A stretch of DNA of 64,000 nt, from NCBI RefSeq assembly GCF_003057965.1, contig NZ_CP020921.1, positions 312,501-376,500 on the forward strand, written 5' to 3'. Shown in pieces: positions 36,062-44,800 of the stretch (its first letter is position 1; each line of letters opens with the position of its first letter). Position numbers and translations under genes: made by a program. The notes under the pieces were generated by a model. That model made no database searches. It was not told where the DNA came from and saw only the letters and a list, made by a program, of their open reading frames with translations. Origin of the DNA: Thermodesulfobium acidiphilum (GTDB lineage Bacteria; Thermodesulfobiota; Thermodesulfobiia; Thermodesulfobiales; Thermodesulfobiaceae).

Positions 36062-37194
36062 ATTTTCTTCCAATATTCGCTCTTATACTGTTTCTCTCAA
36101 AATTGTCTGGAAATATAAGTGCAAGATTTGGTCAGCCTGCAGTGTTTGGTGAGCTTCTGGCAGGACTTATTTTTGGTCCTTCAATGTTAAATATTGTTCA
36201 TATGAACAATTTTATAGCTTTGTTTTCTGAAATAGGGGTAATATTCTTAATGTTTTTTGCAGGCTTACAGACTGAGTTAAAAGAATTTAGAAGTATTGGG
36301 TGGGCTGCGTTTTCTTCTGCAAGTTTTGGGGTTATACTGCCTCTTGTTGCTGGAACTATTTTTTCTTTATATTCGGGTTTTAAGCTTTCGGAATCAATTT
36401 TTGTAGGGGCGGTTTTGACTGCTACTTCGGTAAGTATTTCTGCACAGACATTGATGGAGCTTGGAAAATTAAGAAGCAAGGTTGGTATGACGATATTGGG
36501 CGCAGCTATCATTGACGATATTTTAGGGATAATTATTTTGTCTTTAGTAATAGCATTTGAACTTGGGAGGGGGAATATTTACTTTTTGCTCTTCAGAATT
36601 TTTAGCTATTTATTTGTAGCCACACTTTTAGCAAAACTTTTCCTTAAGCGCTATTTAGATTTTTTTTCAAAACTAAAGGTTTCAAGACCCTTGATTGCTG
36701 GTACAATTGTTCTAATAATACTGTATTCCTGGACCGCTGAAGTTTTTGGTTCGCTTGCTGCTATTACAGGATCGTATTTGCTTGGTGTTATGGTTTCTTT
36801 TACAGAGTATAACGAGAGGATTTCTGATAGGATTAGCACACTAGCTTATTCAATTTTTGCGCCTATATTTTTTTTCAGTGTAGGCTTATATGTAGAAAGA
36901 GGTAGTATGGAAATTGGGCTTTACTTTTATGCTTTTGTAATATTTTTGATTGCTATTTTAACGAAGATAATTGGTTGTGGTTTTGGAGCACTTGTTGCGA
37001 GATTTAGCTTTATGGATTCCTTAAGAGTTGGTGTGGGTATGATTTCGAGAGGAGAAGTTGCTATAATAATCGCAACAATTGGCTTAATGAGTGGTGTTCT
37101 TTCGAAGTCGGTTTTTTCTGTGTTAATTGTAGTTGCGATACTTACTACCGTAGTAACTCCTATACTATTAAAGGCTTTCTATAGAACAGGATAA
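36040..37194 (+). CDS. Cation:proton antiporter, CPA2 (KefB/NapA-like) family
   Basis: The 384-residue protein has about twelve helices. The N-terminal FGQPAVFGELLAGLIFGPSM and the paired acid motif AAIIDDILGIIILS in the middle are hallmarks of CPA2 exchangers that swap Na+ or K+ for protons. There is no C-terminal TrkA-N domain. The next gene encodes a small PII-like protein that could be its regulator. The start is TTG, overlapping the preceding membrane-protein gene. Confidence 0.9.
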   Translation: MEREAVLNFLPIFALILFLSKLSGNISARFGQPAVFGELLAGLIFGPSMLNIVHMNNFIALFSEIGVIFLMFFAGLQTELKEFRSIGWAAFSSASFGVILPLVAGTIFSLYSGFKLSESIFVGAVLTATSVSISAQTLMELGKLRSKVGMTILGAAIIDDILGIIILSLVIAFELGRGNIYFLLFRIFSYLFVATLLAKLFLKRYLDFFSKLKVSRPLIAGTIVLIILYSWTAEVFGSLAAITGSYLLGVMVSFTEYNERISDRISTLAYSIFAPIFFFSVGLYVERGSMEIGLYFYAFVIFLIAILTKIIGCGFGALVARFSFMDSLRVGVGMISRGEVAIIIATIGLMSGVLSKSVFSVLIVVAILTTVVTPILLKAFYRTG

Positions 37195-37238
37195 AGTTAT
37201 AATTTATTTAGTAAAACCAAAATAATTTGGAGGTAAAG

Positions 37239-37568
37239 TTGAGTAAAGTTGCCATGTTTATGGTAGTTGATAATAAAGATTTATTGCCTGACTTCTTAAA
37301 AGTTCTTTCAAGATTTGAAATACTGTACGTCACCCTTTTTGATTGTAGTGGTTCTGGAAGAACAACCCTTCTTTCTGAGGAGTCAGCTTTTCAATCAATT
37401 GAAAAGATTATGTTTGCAAATGAGATTAAAGAGAAAACATTTTTATTTTTTGTGTCAGATGACTCAAAGCTTGAAGAGATTAAAGATATAGCTGAAAAGA
37501 TTTTTGGTGAGGCAAATAAACCTGATACCTTTTTTGCTTTTGCTACAGATATAAAGTGGATGGCTTAA
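37239..37568 (+). CDS. Small PII-like (ferredoxin-fold) protein
   Basis: This 109-residue protein fits a beta-alpha-beta-beta-alpha-beta pattern: strand KVAMFMVV, helix LLPDFLKVL, two strands around EILYVTLFDC, a helix from EIKD, and a final strand FFAFATDI. The order matches PII and CutA-type proteins, but the T-loop signature of GlnB is missing, so this is an inference from fold and size. A TTG at 37227 is in frame, yet GGAGG sits correctly before the TTG at 37239. It lies between an antiporter gene and tsaC. Confidence 0.55.
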   Translation: MSKVAMFMVVDNKDLLPDFLKVLSRFEILYVTLFDCSGSGRTTLLSEESAFQSIEKIMFANEIKEKTFLFFVSDDSKLEEIKDIAEKIFGEANKPDTFFAFATDIKWMA

Positions 37569-37571
37569 ATT

Positions 37572-38186
37572 TTGGAAAAGCGTTTTTGTAGTTCTGGAAT
37601 TTCTGATCTGATTAGAAGCTATAAAATTGGCATAGTTCCTACAGATACTCTTTTTGCTCTGACTGGGGATGCAAGATCTGAAGAGGTTGCTTCGCGCATC
37701 TTTGATGTGAAAAGAAGATTGCCAGATAAAAGTTTTCCAATCTTTATTCCCTCCCTGACCTGGTTGCTTGAAAAGGGTAATTTTAAATATGTTGATATAG
37801 AAACGTTTTTAAGGCTTTCTACTATTTTTTGGCCTGGTCCTTTGACCATAGTATCAAGAATTGTTTTTAACTTTAATCTTTCTGAAAAAGTTATACTTGA
37901 CGGCTTTCTAGCCTTAAGAGTGGTCTCTCATCCAGTAATAACAAAAATTTTTGAAGATATAAATTTTCCTATTATAGGGACAAGTGCGAATATTAGTGGT
38001 AAAATCGATCCATTATTACCAAATGAGTTTGATAAAACGCTGTTAAAGAGAATAGACTTTTTTGCAAAGGGAGAACTTATCTACTATGCTCCTTCTACAG
38101 TAATAAAGTTAGACAACAAGGTTGAGATTTTAAGAGAAGGGGTTATAAAAAAGCGTGTTTTAGAGAGAGTTCTTTCGAAGAAATAA
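37572..38186 (+). CDS. tsaC: L-threonylcarbamoyladenylate synthase (Sua5/YrdC family)
   Basis: The 204-residue enzyme forms threonylcarbamoyl-AMP for t6A37 of tRNA. The family pattern is present: GIVPTDTLFALTGDA near the N-terminus, the KRRLPDKSFPIFIPS segment, FWPGPLTIV and GTSANISG. It is the single-domain TsaC type, without the Sua5 C-terminal domain. Start TTG, 3 bases after the PII-like gene. glyA follows 22 bases later. Confidence 0.92.
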   Translation: MEKRFCSSGISDLIRSYKIGIVPTDTLFALTGDARSEEVASRIFDVKRRLPDKSFPIFIPSLTWLLEKGNFKYVDIETFLRLSTIFWPGPLTIVSRIVFNFNLSEKVILDGFLALRVVSHPVITKIFEDINFPIIGTSANISGKIDPLLPNEFDKTLLKRIDFFAKGELIYYAPSTVIKLDNKVEILREGVIKKRVLERVLSKK

Positions 38187-38208
38187 TTTTTAATGGGAGG
38201 TTGTTGAG

Positions 38209-39459
38209 TTGCTTAATTTTTTAAGGATGACAGATGAAGAAGTCTTTAAAGCAGTAATGTGTGAGCTGGGAAGGCAAAGGAACGGTTTAGAGTTAATTGC
38301 TTCAGAGAACTTTACTTCAATTGCAGTGCTTGAGGCTATGGGTACTGTTTTGACAAACAAATATGCTGAGGGTCTTCCAGGAAAAAGATATTATGGCGGT
38401 TGTGAGTGTGTGGATATTGTTGAGGATCTCGCAAGGGAAAGAGTTAAGAAACTCTTTGGCGCACAGCATGCAAACGTTCAACCTCATTCTGGAACTCAGG
38501 CAAACCTTGCGGTATATTTTGCACTTTTAAATCCTGGAGATACATATATGGGTATGAGGCTCGATCAGGGTGGGCACCTTTCCCACGGGAGTCAGGTAAC
38601 AGTTTCTGGAAAGTGGTTTAACGTAGTTCACTATGGTGTAAGGGAGGATACTGAGACTATTGATTATGACGAGGTTTTGGACCTTGCAAAGAAAAGCAAG
38701 CCCAAACTTATTGTTGCAGGTGCAAGCGCCTATCCTCGTATTATTGATTTTGAAAAATTCTCCTATATAGCAAAAGAAGTAGGAGCTTTCCTTATGGTTG
38801 ATATGGCACACATTGCAGGACTGATTGCAACAGGCTTTCACCCTTCTCCAGTACCATATGCAGATGTGGTGACGTCTACAACCCACAAGACATTAAGAGG
38901 GCCCAGATCAGGTTTTATTCTTTGTAAAGAAGAACTTAAAGATAAAATTGATAAATCAGTTTTTCCAGGGAATCAAGGAGGCCCTTTGATGCACATAATA
39001 GCTGCTAAGGCTGTGGCTTTCAAAGAAGCTATGACTCCAGAATTTAAAAAATATGGCGAACAAATAGTAAAAAATGCTAAGGCTTTGGCTGAGACTCTTA
39101 ATTCAAGAGGGTTGAGATTGGTAAGTGGGGGAACAGACAACCATCTAATATTAATTGACATGAGGGCTTCGAATATTTCTGGAAAGGATGCTGAAGCGCT
39201 CTTTGCAAGAATTGGTATTACTGTGAACAAAAACAGCATACCTTTTGATCCCGAACCTCCATGGAAGGCAAGTGGAATTAGAATTGGCACGCCAGCTTTG
39301 ACTACTAGAGGGATGAAAGAGGCCGAAATGGTAGAAATTGGCAATATAATGTCCGATGCTTTGGATTTTAGAGGTGATGAGAAAAAAATAGACGAGCTTA
39401 AGAAGAGGGTGAGTGAACTTTGTCTAAAATTCCCACTTTATCCGGAGCTTGACAGATGA
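38209..39459 (+). CDS. glyA: Serine hydroxymethyltransferase
   Basis: This 416-residue PLP enzyme swaps a C1 unit between serine and tetrahydrofolate, giving glycine. It shows [12 protein letters not shown], the [15 protein letters not shown] segment, [11 protein letters not shown] and the PLP-lysine segment [14 protein letters not shown]. The start is TTG with GGGAGG nine bases before it. The HD gene overlaps its stop by 4 bases. Together with metF and the folate genes pabB-pabC it is part of C1 metabolism. Confidence 0.98.
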   Translation: MLNFLRMTDEEVFKAVMCELGRQRNGLELIASENFTSIAVLEAMGTVLTNKYAEGLPGKRYYGGCECVDIVEDLARERVKKLFGAQHANVQPHSGTQANLAVYFALLNPGDTYMGMRLDQGGHLSHGSQVTVSGKWFNVVHYGVREDTETIDYDEVLDLAKKSKPKLIVAGASAYPRIIDFEKFSYIAKEVGAFLMVDMAHIAGLIATGFHPSPVPYADVVTSTTHKTLRGPRSGFILCKEELKDKIDKSVFPGNQGGPLMHIIAAKAVAFKEAMTPEFKKYGEQIVKNAKALAETLNSRGLRLVSGGTDNHLILIDMRASNISGKDAEALFARIGITVNKNSIPFDPEPPWKASGIRIGTPALTTRGMKEAEMVEIGNIMSDALDFRGDEKKIDELKKRVSELCLKFPLYPELDR

Positions 39460-40010
39460 GTGAACGCAATAGAAATATTGAACTATTAAAGAAATATCTT
39501 AAAAAGGATTATATGATAAAGCACTCCATTGCGGTTGAAGCTGTAATGGAGGCTATTGCCATAGAATTTGATAAGGATGCAAATCTGTATGCAACTGCAG
39601 GTCTAATGCACGATATTGACTACGAGATTACACAAAATGATCCAGAAAATCATGCAATAGTTGGTGCAAAAATATTAAGAGAAAACGGATTTGACGAAGA
39701 AGTTTGCAAAATAGTTCAAGCTCACAGGAAAAGTAGGATTGAGGATATAGAATCGTTTGATGAAGCAGCCATCGTTTGTTCGGATGCAATAAGCGGCCTT
39801 GTGGTTGCTAGCGCCCTGATACACCCAGATAAGAAACTAAGTTCTATTGACGCTGAGTTTATTTGTAGGAGATTTTATGAGAAAGGTTTTGCAAAGGGTG
39901 CAAATAGAGAGAAAATATTAATTTGTAAATATCTACCTCTTGAATTGGAACAATTTGCACAATTAGCACATTCTGGAATGCTAAAGCATTCAGAAGAATT
40001 GGGGTTATAA
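39456..40010 (+). CDS. HD-domain phosphohydrolase
   Basis: The 184-residue protein has an HD metal site in [10 protein letters not shown], and a further conserved His in [11 protein letters not shown], then AHRKSR and the late Asp in CSDAISGL. Such HDIG-type proteins are usually nucleotide phosphohydrolases, but the substrate cannot be told from sequence. It overlaps glyA by 4 bases. No membrane or signal segment is seen. Confidence 0.85.
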   Translation: MSERNRNIELLKKYLKKDYMIKHSIAVEAVMEAIAIEFDKDANLYATAGLMHDIDYEITQNDPENHAIVGAKILRENGFDEEVCKIVQAHRKSRIEDIESFDEAAIVCSDAISGLVVASALIHPDKKLSSIDAEFICRRFYEKGFAKGANREKILICKYLPLELEQFAQLAHSGMLKHSEELGL

Positions 40011-40034
40011 AAAGGGCAGGATAACCTGCCCTGA
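40011..40034 (-). terminator. Terminator between HD gene and DUF1858 gene
   Basis: AGGGCAGG (40013-40020) and CCTGCCCT (40025-40032) form a perfect 8-bp stem with ATAA loop. On the minus strand it is followed by TTTTT, so it mainly ends the leftward gene. Confidence 0.85.
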
Positions 40035-40037
40035 AAT

Positions 40038-40250
40038 TTATTTTGAGACCTTCTTACTTATGACTTTGTTTAATTCTTCTACCAGAGCATCTGCGTTTAT
40101 TCCATGGCCATTTGCTCCCTGTTCAACTGTTTCATATTTAGCAACAGCACATCCTATACAACCTAAACCAAACGACATAAAAACCGGGATAGTTTCGGGA
40201 AATTCTTTTACGACCTGTAAAAGATTAGAATCTTTTGTTATCTGATCCAA
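40038..40250 (-). CDS. DUF1858-family redox disulfide protein
   Basis: The 70-residue protein is a stand-alone DUF1858 domain, also known from the N-terminus of ScdA/YtfE-like proteins and beside hybrid cluster proteins. It has one CxxC pair (GLGCIGCAVAKYETVEQGA), and the early LLQVVKEFPETIPVFMSFG is typical. A redox or metal role is likely. It stands alone and is convergent with the HD gene. A TATAAT lies on the minus strand about 40 bases upstream. Confidence 0.88.
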   Translation of the reverse strand: MDQITKDSNLLQVVKEFPETIPVFMSFGLGCIGCAVAKYETVEQGANGHGINADALVEELNKVISKKVSK

Positions 40251-40326
40251 GATAATTCCTCCTTAAAAATTTAATTGGTTGCTAATTATTATAGCATATA
40301 AATATACTATTTGATGAAGAAGCACT

Positions 40327-40359
40327 ATCAAAGAATACTAAATTATTCTTTGCTTTGAT
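40327..40359. repeat. Inverted repeat upstream of metF
   Basis: ATCAAAG (40327-40333) is repeated inverted as CTTTGAT (40353-40359), and inner AAAGAAT/ATTCTTT pairs too. It lies in the gap before metF. It may be an operator or a weak hairpin. Confidence 0.3.
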
Positions 40360-40458
40360 AATCGCTTATATGATATAAATAAAAATATAAAATTTAAAAA
40401 ATTATCTTTATATGATAAAATCTAACTATTTTAGCAAAGGGTTCAAAGCCAAGAAAGG

Positions 40459-41325
40459 ATGAACGAATTGAGGATAAAAGAAAGGTATAAAAGCGAAAGA
40501 ACAGGTTTTTCTCTTGAATTCTTTCCTCCTAAGGAAAGAGATCAAGAAGAGAAGTTTAAGGAAACAATTAAAAAATACATTGAACTTAACCCGCTTTATG
40601 TCTCAATAACGTATGGGGCAGGAGGGACTACACAAGACAAAACCTTTGAAATAGTAAAGTTTGTCAATTCTTTTAAAGCTTTTGCCGTTATGCCACATTT
40701 GACCTGTATTGGTGCAACTAAAGATTCTGTAAACTTTTTGATAAAAAAATATGATGATCTTGGAGTTTGTAATATTTTGGCTCTGAGAGGCGATCCACCG
40801 AAGAATGTTGAAAATTTTGATATTAGTAAAGGTGAGTTTAAACACGCTATTGATTTGGTAAAGTACGTTAGGGAGTATTTTAATCACTTTTCAATAGGAG
40901 TAGCTTTCTATCCTGAGGGACACGCTCAGGCAAGTAGCTTTGAAGAGGATTTTGAACACTGCATTGAAAAGATGAGGCTTGCTGATTTTGCAATAAGTCA
41001 GATGTTTTTTGAAAATTCATATTTTTTGAGATATAGAGACCTTGTTGCTAAAAGAGGAGTTGATATTACACTTGTTCCGGGTATAATACCTATTGGAAAC
41101 TTTGAAAAGATAAAGGAATTTTCCAAATTTTGTAAAGTTGAAATTCCAAAAAAATTAGAAGATATAATGTCAAAAGCTTCTTCTCAACTTGACATGAAGA
41201 AAGCTGGTATTGATTATGCTACTCAGCAGTGTGCTGAATTGATAAAGGAAGGAGTTAAATTTTTTCACTTTTACACGTTGAACCAATTTGATTTGTGCTC
41301 TAAGGTTATAGAGAACTTTTGGTAA
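40459..41325 (+). CDS. metF: Methylenetetrahydrofolate reductase
   Basis: The 288-residue FAD enzyme reduces methylene-THF to methyl-THF. The FSLEFFPPKERDQEEKF start, YVSITYGAGGTTQDKT, the MPHLTCIGATKDSV segment, NILALRGDPPK and FYPEGHAQASS are all family signatures. It has a single domain, as in bacterial MetF. It could serve methionine synthesis or a Wood-Ljungdahl methyl branch, and the window does not decide which. It is alone on its strand between a 208-base gap and the HU-like gene. Confidence 0.96.
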   Translation: MNELRIKERYKSERTGFSLEFFPPKERDQEEKFKETIKKYIELNPLYVSITYGAGGTTQDKTFEIVKFVNSFKAFAVMPHLTCIGATKDSVNFLIKKYDDLGVCNILALRGDPPKNVENFDISKGEFKHAIDLVKYVREYFNHFSIGVAFYPEGHAQASSFEEDFEHCIEKMRLADFAISQMFFENSYFLRYRDLVAKRGVDITLVPGIIPIGNFEKIKEFSKFCKVEIPKKLEDIMSKASSQLDMKKAGIDYATQQCAELIKEGVKFFHFYTLNQFDLCSKVIENFW

Positions 41326-41389
41326 TCTTTAAAAAGTGATAAAGTAATATGATTAAAGGCATTGAATAGGTCACAAGGAGGTCTTGAAT

Positions 41390-41827
41390 TTGATTGAAAT
41401 TAGAGAAAGAGACCTTGTCAGAGATATATCGAATGAAGAAGAAATTGGCATTTCAAAAGTAAGAAGGATTATAGCTACCTTTTTAACTTCTATAAAAAAT
41501 CAGGTTTTGCTTGGCAAAAGAGTTCGAATAAAGGGGCTTGGGACATTTTATTTGCAGCAGGGTTTCGAAGGAAGGCCAAAGATTTTTTTTGTTGATACAT
41601 CTGATGAATTTGATTTAGATATAGAGCTTTTAAGGTCCGATCTGGTTAATCTTGTATCCCTTAAAGAAAACCTTTCTAAAAACATAGTTGATAGGGTAAT
41701 AAAATCCTTTATTTACAAACTTCATAAAATTGACAGCTCAAATGAAACCAGGATATCCTTTAAGGATTTTGGATTTTTTATAATTAAAGATCACCATATT
41801 CAATACGTGCCTTTTGATCAAAGGTAA
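41390..41827 (+). CDS. Tandem HU/IHF-like DNA-binding protein
   Basis: The 145-residue protein contains two HU-like halves. The first (about 10-55) reads SKVRRIIATFLTSIKNQVL then KRVRIKGLGTFYL, close to the HU helix and beta-arm base GFGTF. The second (about 90-140) reads SKNIVDRVIKSFIYKLH then TRISFKDFGFFII. A normal HU chain is about 90 residues and forms a dimer, so a fused pseudo-dimer is suggested. GGAGG is spaced 8 bases before the TTG at 41390. An earlier TTG at 41384 is too close. Confidence 0.7.
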   Translation: MIEIRERDLVRDISNEEEIGISKVRRIIATFLTSIKNQVLLGKRVRIKGLGTFYLQQGFEGRPKIFFVDTSDEFDLDIELLRSDLVNLVSLKENLSKNIVDRVIKSFIYKLHKIDSSNETRISFKDFGFFIIKDHHIQYVPFDQR

Positions 41828-41852
41828 AAAATTTTAAATTTGGAGGCAATAG

Positions 41853-42494
41853 ATGTTTCCTCTCTGGGATAACGTTTATTCTTGGTCTTTTCCATGGGTT
41901 ACGTATATTTTGATTATGATTAACTGTATAGTTTTTGTTATTGATAATATAACCAATCATCAGTTAAACAGCTTATTTTCATATAATCTGGCAAGTGAAT
42001 CAATAAGTATAAATTTGATTACTTATCAGTTTCTGCACGTTAATTTTTTGCACATCTTTGGAAATATGTGGTTTTTGCACGTGTTTGGCAATAACGTTGA
42101 GGACAAGATGGGTCACCTTAAGTTTTTGTTTTTTTACCTTTTGTTTGGTGTCTTTGCTGCTCTTGGCCAGGCTGAAGTTACGAGCACTAATTCAGCTTTA
42201 ATTGGCGCATCTGGCTCTATTTCTGGAGTTCTAGGCGCTTACTTTGTCTTTTTCCCTCGCGCTAAAATAAAAACTCTTTTGCTATTGGGGATCTTTCCAT
42301 TTATATTTTCTATGCCTGCATTTATATGGCTTATTCTATGGTTTTTTGGCCAATATATTTCAGCATTATTTGGGCTTTTTGTCCAATCGACAAACGTAGC
42401 CTTTTTTGCACACCTTACAGGTTTTTCTTTTGGGATCATTGTTGGTCTTATGTTTAGGAACTTTGAACCTAAAAGAATTAGTAGGGTAGTATAA
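41853..42494 (+). CDS. Rhomboid-family intramembrane serine protease
   Basis: The 213-residue membrane protein has six helices. The HIFGNMWFLHVFGNNVEDK loop, the catalytic serine motif GASGSISG and the catalytic His in FFAHLTGFSFG are all present. It should cleave single-pass membrane proteins within the bilayer. GGAGG precedes the ATG. It follows the HU-like gene by 25 bases and may be cotranscribed. Confidence 0.94.
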   Translation: MFPLWDNVYSWSFPWVTYILIMINCIVFVIDNITNHQLNSLFSYNLASESISINLITYQFLHVNFLHIFGNMWFLHVFGNNVEDKMGHLKFLFFYLLFGVFAALGQAEVTSTNSALIGASGSISGVLGAYFVFFPRAKIKTLLLLGIFPFIFSMPAFIWLILWFFGQYISALFGLFVQSTNVAFFAHLTGFSFGIIVGLMFRNFEPKRISRVV

Positions 42495-42551
42495 GCCGTA
42501 TTTAGAAATTTTTTATGTATGATGGTAAGTGAAGCCAAACTACGTTAATTT

Positions 42552-43253
42552 TTAATCGCCAAGGTAAGATTTATATATTTGGCCAATCATATTGGCAAGT
42601 TCTTTTGAAGAGTGTTTTTCAGGGTAAATTGGTTTTTCAACTATTATCTCAACTGTTCCAGAATTTGGGAAAACGCTTTTTTTTGGATAAATTTTATAAC
42701 CGTCCTTTATAATTACAGGCACAATAGGAATATTCGAATTCTTTGCTAAGATTATACCCCCCCTCTTTATTGTCCCGATCTTGCCATCAACAGTTCTGGT
42801 GCCCTCTGGAAAGATTACAACGTTTACGTTGTTTTTTAATAATTTAGCAGTTTCTTTTAGAGATTCTAGAGCATTTTTCGCATCCTCACGCTTTATTGGG
42901 ATTGAGCCTATGGTGTCTAAAATAATATTTAAGATTGGCACAGAAAAGAGTTCTTCTTTTGACAGATATGTTACTCCGCCTGGAAGAGAATATGATAGAA
43001 GAGGTATGTCCAGATTTCCTCTATGCGTAGCAAAAAATAATACTGGGGCAGGAGGAATTTTTTCTTTTATTACCATTTTAACTTTTATTCCAAGAATTAA
43101 AAAAAGAGGCTTGAACCAATATTTTGGTACGCCAATTGCATAAGAAACCATCTTTATTTTTGGGTATCTGTGCAGATACAGAGCGTACAATATTACTAAG
43201 AAAGTGCTAATTATCATGTATAAAAATGCAAATATTCCTCTTATGTATTTCAT
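42552..43253 (-). CDS. plsC: 1-acyl-sn-glycerol-3-phosphate acyltransferase (PlsC family)
   Basis: The 233-residue protein has an N-terminal membrane helix and the acyltransferase HX4D site (HRGNLD), followed by the FPEGTRT motif that binds the phosphate. It adds the second acyl chain to form phosphatidic acid. It is convergent with the rhomboid gene, and its promoter region is shared with the divergent YtxH gene. Confidence 0.92.
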   Translation of the reverse strand: MKYIRGIFAFLYMIISTFLVILYALYLHRYPKIKMVSYAIGVPKYWFKPLFLILGIKVKMVIKEKIPPAPVLFFATHRGNLDIPLLSYSLPGGVTYLSKEELFSVPILNIILDTIGSIPIKREDAKNALESLKETAKLLKNNVNVVIFPEGTRTVDGKIGTIKRGGIILAKNSNIPIVPVIIKDGYKIYPKKSVFPNSGTVEIIVEKPIYPEKHSSKELANMIGQIYKSYLGD

Positions 43254-43302
43254 AATAATGAATTATAATATATATCTATAAACCTTGAAAGGAGGTTTTA
43301 AA

Positions 43303-43722
43303 ATGAAACGTTCTGACAACGTTGTTAGTTTTTCTTTGGGAATGATTTTTGGTGCTTTAATAGGCTCAGTGGCTATGCTATTTGTTGCTCCAAAATCAGG
43401 AGAAGAAACCAGAGCTTATATTGTTGAAGAACTTACAAAGCTAAGAGATCAGGCAGAAGAGGTTATGTCTGACCTTTCTGGAATTTCTGAACAATGGGCT
43501 ACAAAGGCAAAACAGGTAATTCAGGAGAAAATAGATTCAATAAACGATATTCTTAAGAGTGCAAGAGAAGCACAGGAGGAGCTAAGTTCTGAAATTGATG
43601 AGGACTACAGCGAATTTTTAGGAGAAGAAACTACATCTGGTGAAACAAAAGAAGATAAAGCTGAAGAGAAGAAAGAAGATGCTTCTAATCCTCAAGAAGA
43701 AAACGCGCCGAAGGTTGAATGA
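43303..43722 (+). CDS. YtxH-domain membrane protein
   Basis: The 139-residue protein has one N-terminal membrane helix (SLGMIFGALIGSVAMLFVAP) with the KSGEETR motif right after it, which is typical of YtxH, then a long coiled-coil and an acidic C-terminal tail. An upstream TTG is in frame, but GGAGG spacing favours the ATG at 43303. It overlaps the next gene by 4 bases. Function is unknown, often stress-related. Confidence 0.85.
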   Translation: MKRSDNVVSFSLGMIFGALIGSVAMLFVAPKSGEETRAYIVEELTKLRDQAEEVMSDLSGISEQWATKAKQVIQEKIDSINDILKSAREAQEELSSEIDEDYSEFLGEETTSGETKEDKAEEKKEDASNPQEENAPKVE

Positions 43723-44180
43723 TGAGTTTGTTTGAATTCTTTATCTTTCTTCTTGCAGCGATACTTGTAGGCCTGATAGGTTGGTGGATTTATAACGTTG
43801 TAGACTTAATTAAAGAGCTGAAAAAGTCGGTTATAACTCTTGATCAGGTTCTGGTTGAAACAAAGGATACTATTGGCTCTTTTAGAAAATTTTCTGATGA
43901 GATGTACCCTGAAATCAAAAAGTCTATGGAAGGTTTTTCAGACAATTTTGTATCAATTTTAAAAAAAATAGACAATATTATGGGGGTTTTTTCCGACTTT
44001 CTGAACGCCTCTAAAAAATTTACCGACGAGTTAAATAGATATAAGCTTAAGATAGCTCTTTTATCAAAAATTATTGATGCTGTTTTTAGTAAAGGCAGTT
44101 CTTCAGAAGCTGATAGTAAACGTTCTAAAGCGAGGAAGGCTGCCTCTCTTATAAACAGTTTATTAAAAAAGCTTGTTTGA
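43719..44180 (+). CDS. DUF948-like membrane protein
   Basis: The 153-residue protein has one N-terminal membrane helix (about 4-28) followed by a long amphipathic helical region, as in DUF948 proteins that commonly sit next to YtxH genes. Two adjacent ATG codons are possible starts. The stretch LITLDQVLVETKDTIGSFRKF region is coiled-coil-like. No catalytic motif is seen. The pair probably works at the membrane or cell wall, which is an inference from membrane topology. Confidence 0.75.
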   Translation: MMSLFEFFIFLLAAILVGLIGWWIYNVVDLIKELKKSVITLDQVLVETKDTIGSFRKFSDEMYPEIKKSMEGFSDNFVSILKKIDNIMGVFSDFLNASKKFTDELNRYKLKIALLSKIIDAVFSKGSSSEADSKRSKARKAASLINSLLKKLV

Positions 44181-44198
44181 AGGCTGCCATATAAAGAG

Positions 44199-44570
44199 TT
44201 AGCTTTTGAAGATTTGTGGGAGCGCATACCTGTGTGTTCCCACAATCACTTCAACACCTGATTTTTCTTTTGCTGTAGCTATTATTTCATCTCTATGCGG
44301 GCAGAAGTTCATTATGCATGTAGCTATAAAGAGCGTATCAATGTTTTCCTTTAATGCGTCAAGCTGCATTTTTAATAGAGTAAGCGCACATACTACTCTA
44401 TCCCCACTGCAACCTCCGCAATCCATTATTCCAAGAAGGTGAACTTCTTCGCCTTTGTACCTGTCAAACCAGCCCTCTCTTCTCATAAGGGCTGTTAGGC
44501 ACTTTGCATCGGCAGGACAAAGATTTTGACTTCTAATCATTTGACATGATAGGATAGCTATTTTTTTCAT
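44199..44570 (-). CDS. CGGC-domain protein
   Basis: The 123-residue protein carries the CGGC motif (GIMDCGGCSGDR) and more Cys in MIRSQNLCPADAKC and CIMNFCPHRDE. CGGC proteins are small and Cys-rich, and a redox or metal role is proposed. GGAAAGGAA precedes the ATG. Upstream lies an array of AATGTTTTA half-sites placed between its TATAAT and start, which suggests repression by a dimeric regulator. Confidence 0.9.
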   Translation of the reverse strand: MKKIAILSCQMIRSQNLCPADAKCLTALMRREGWFDRYKGEEVHLLGIMDCGGCSGDRVVCALTLLKMQLDALKENIDTLFIATCIMNFCPHRDEIIATAKEKSGVEVIVGTHRYALPQIFKS

Positions 44571-44587
44571 TTCCTTTCCTCCCACAT

Positions 44588-44664
44588 AATGTTTTACCAT
44601 AAAACATTAATGTTTTAGGGTAAATTATAACATGCATTAAAGTCAATTAAAAATAAATGTTTTA
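44588..44664. promoter_or_regulatory. Array of four AATGTTTTA half-sites (putative operator)
   Basis: AATGTTTTA at 44588-44596 is followed by its inverse TAAAACATT at 44600-44608, then AATGTTTTA at 44609-44617 (the last two form an 18-base perfect palindrome), and a further copy lies at 44656-44664. A minus-strand TATAAT is at 44624-44629. The array sits at the promoter of the CGGC gene and about 140-200 bases before the CX3C gene. Confidence 0.6.
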
Positions 44665-44800
44665 TAAAATAATTATTTGTTTTTGCACAGTAAAATCTTT
44701 TAAGATAATATAATAATGGCATTGATTAGAAAGCTCTAAAATTAGTTGTCCAGAATTTTGTGATAGAATCTTATAATGTAGAAGTTAAGGGGGCTTAATT

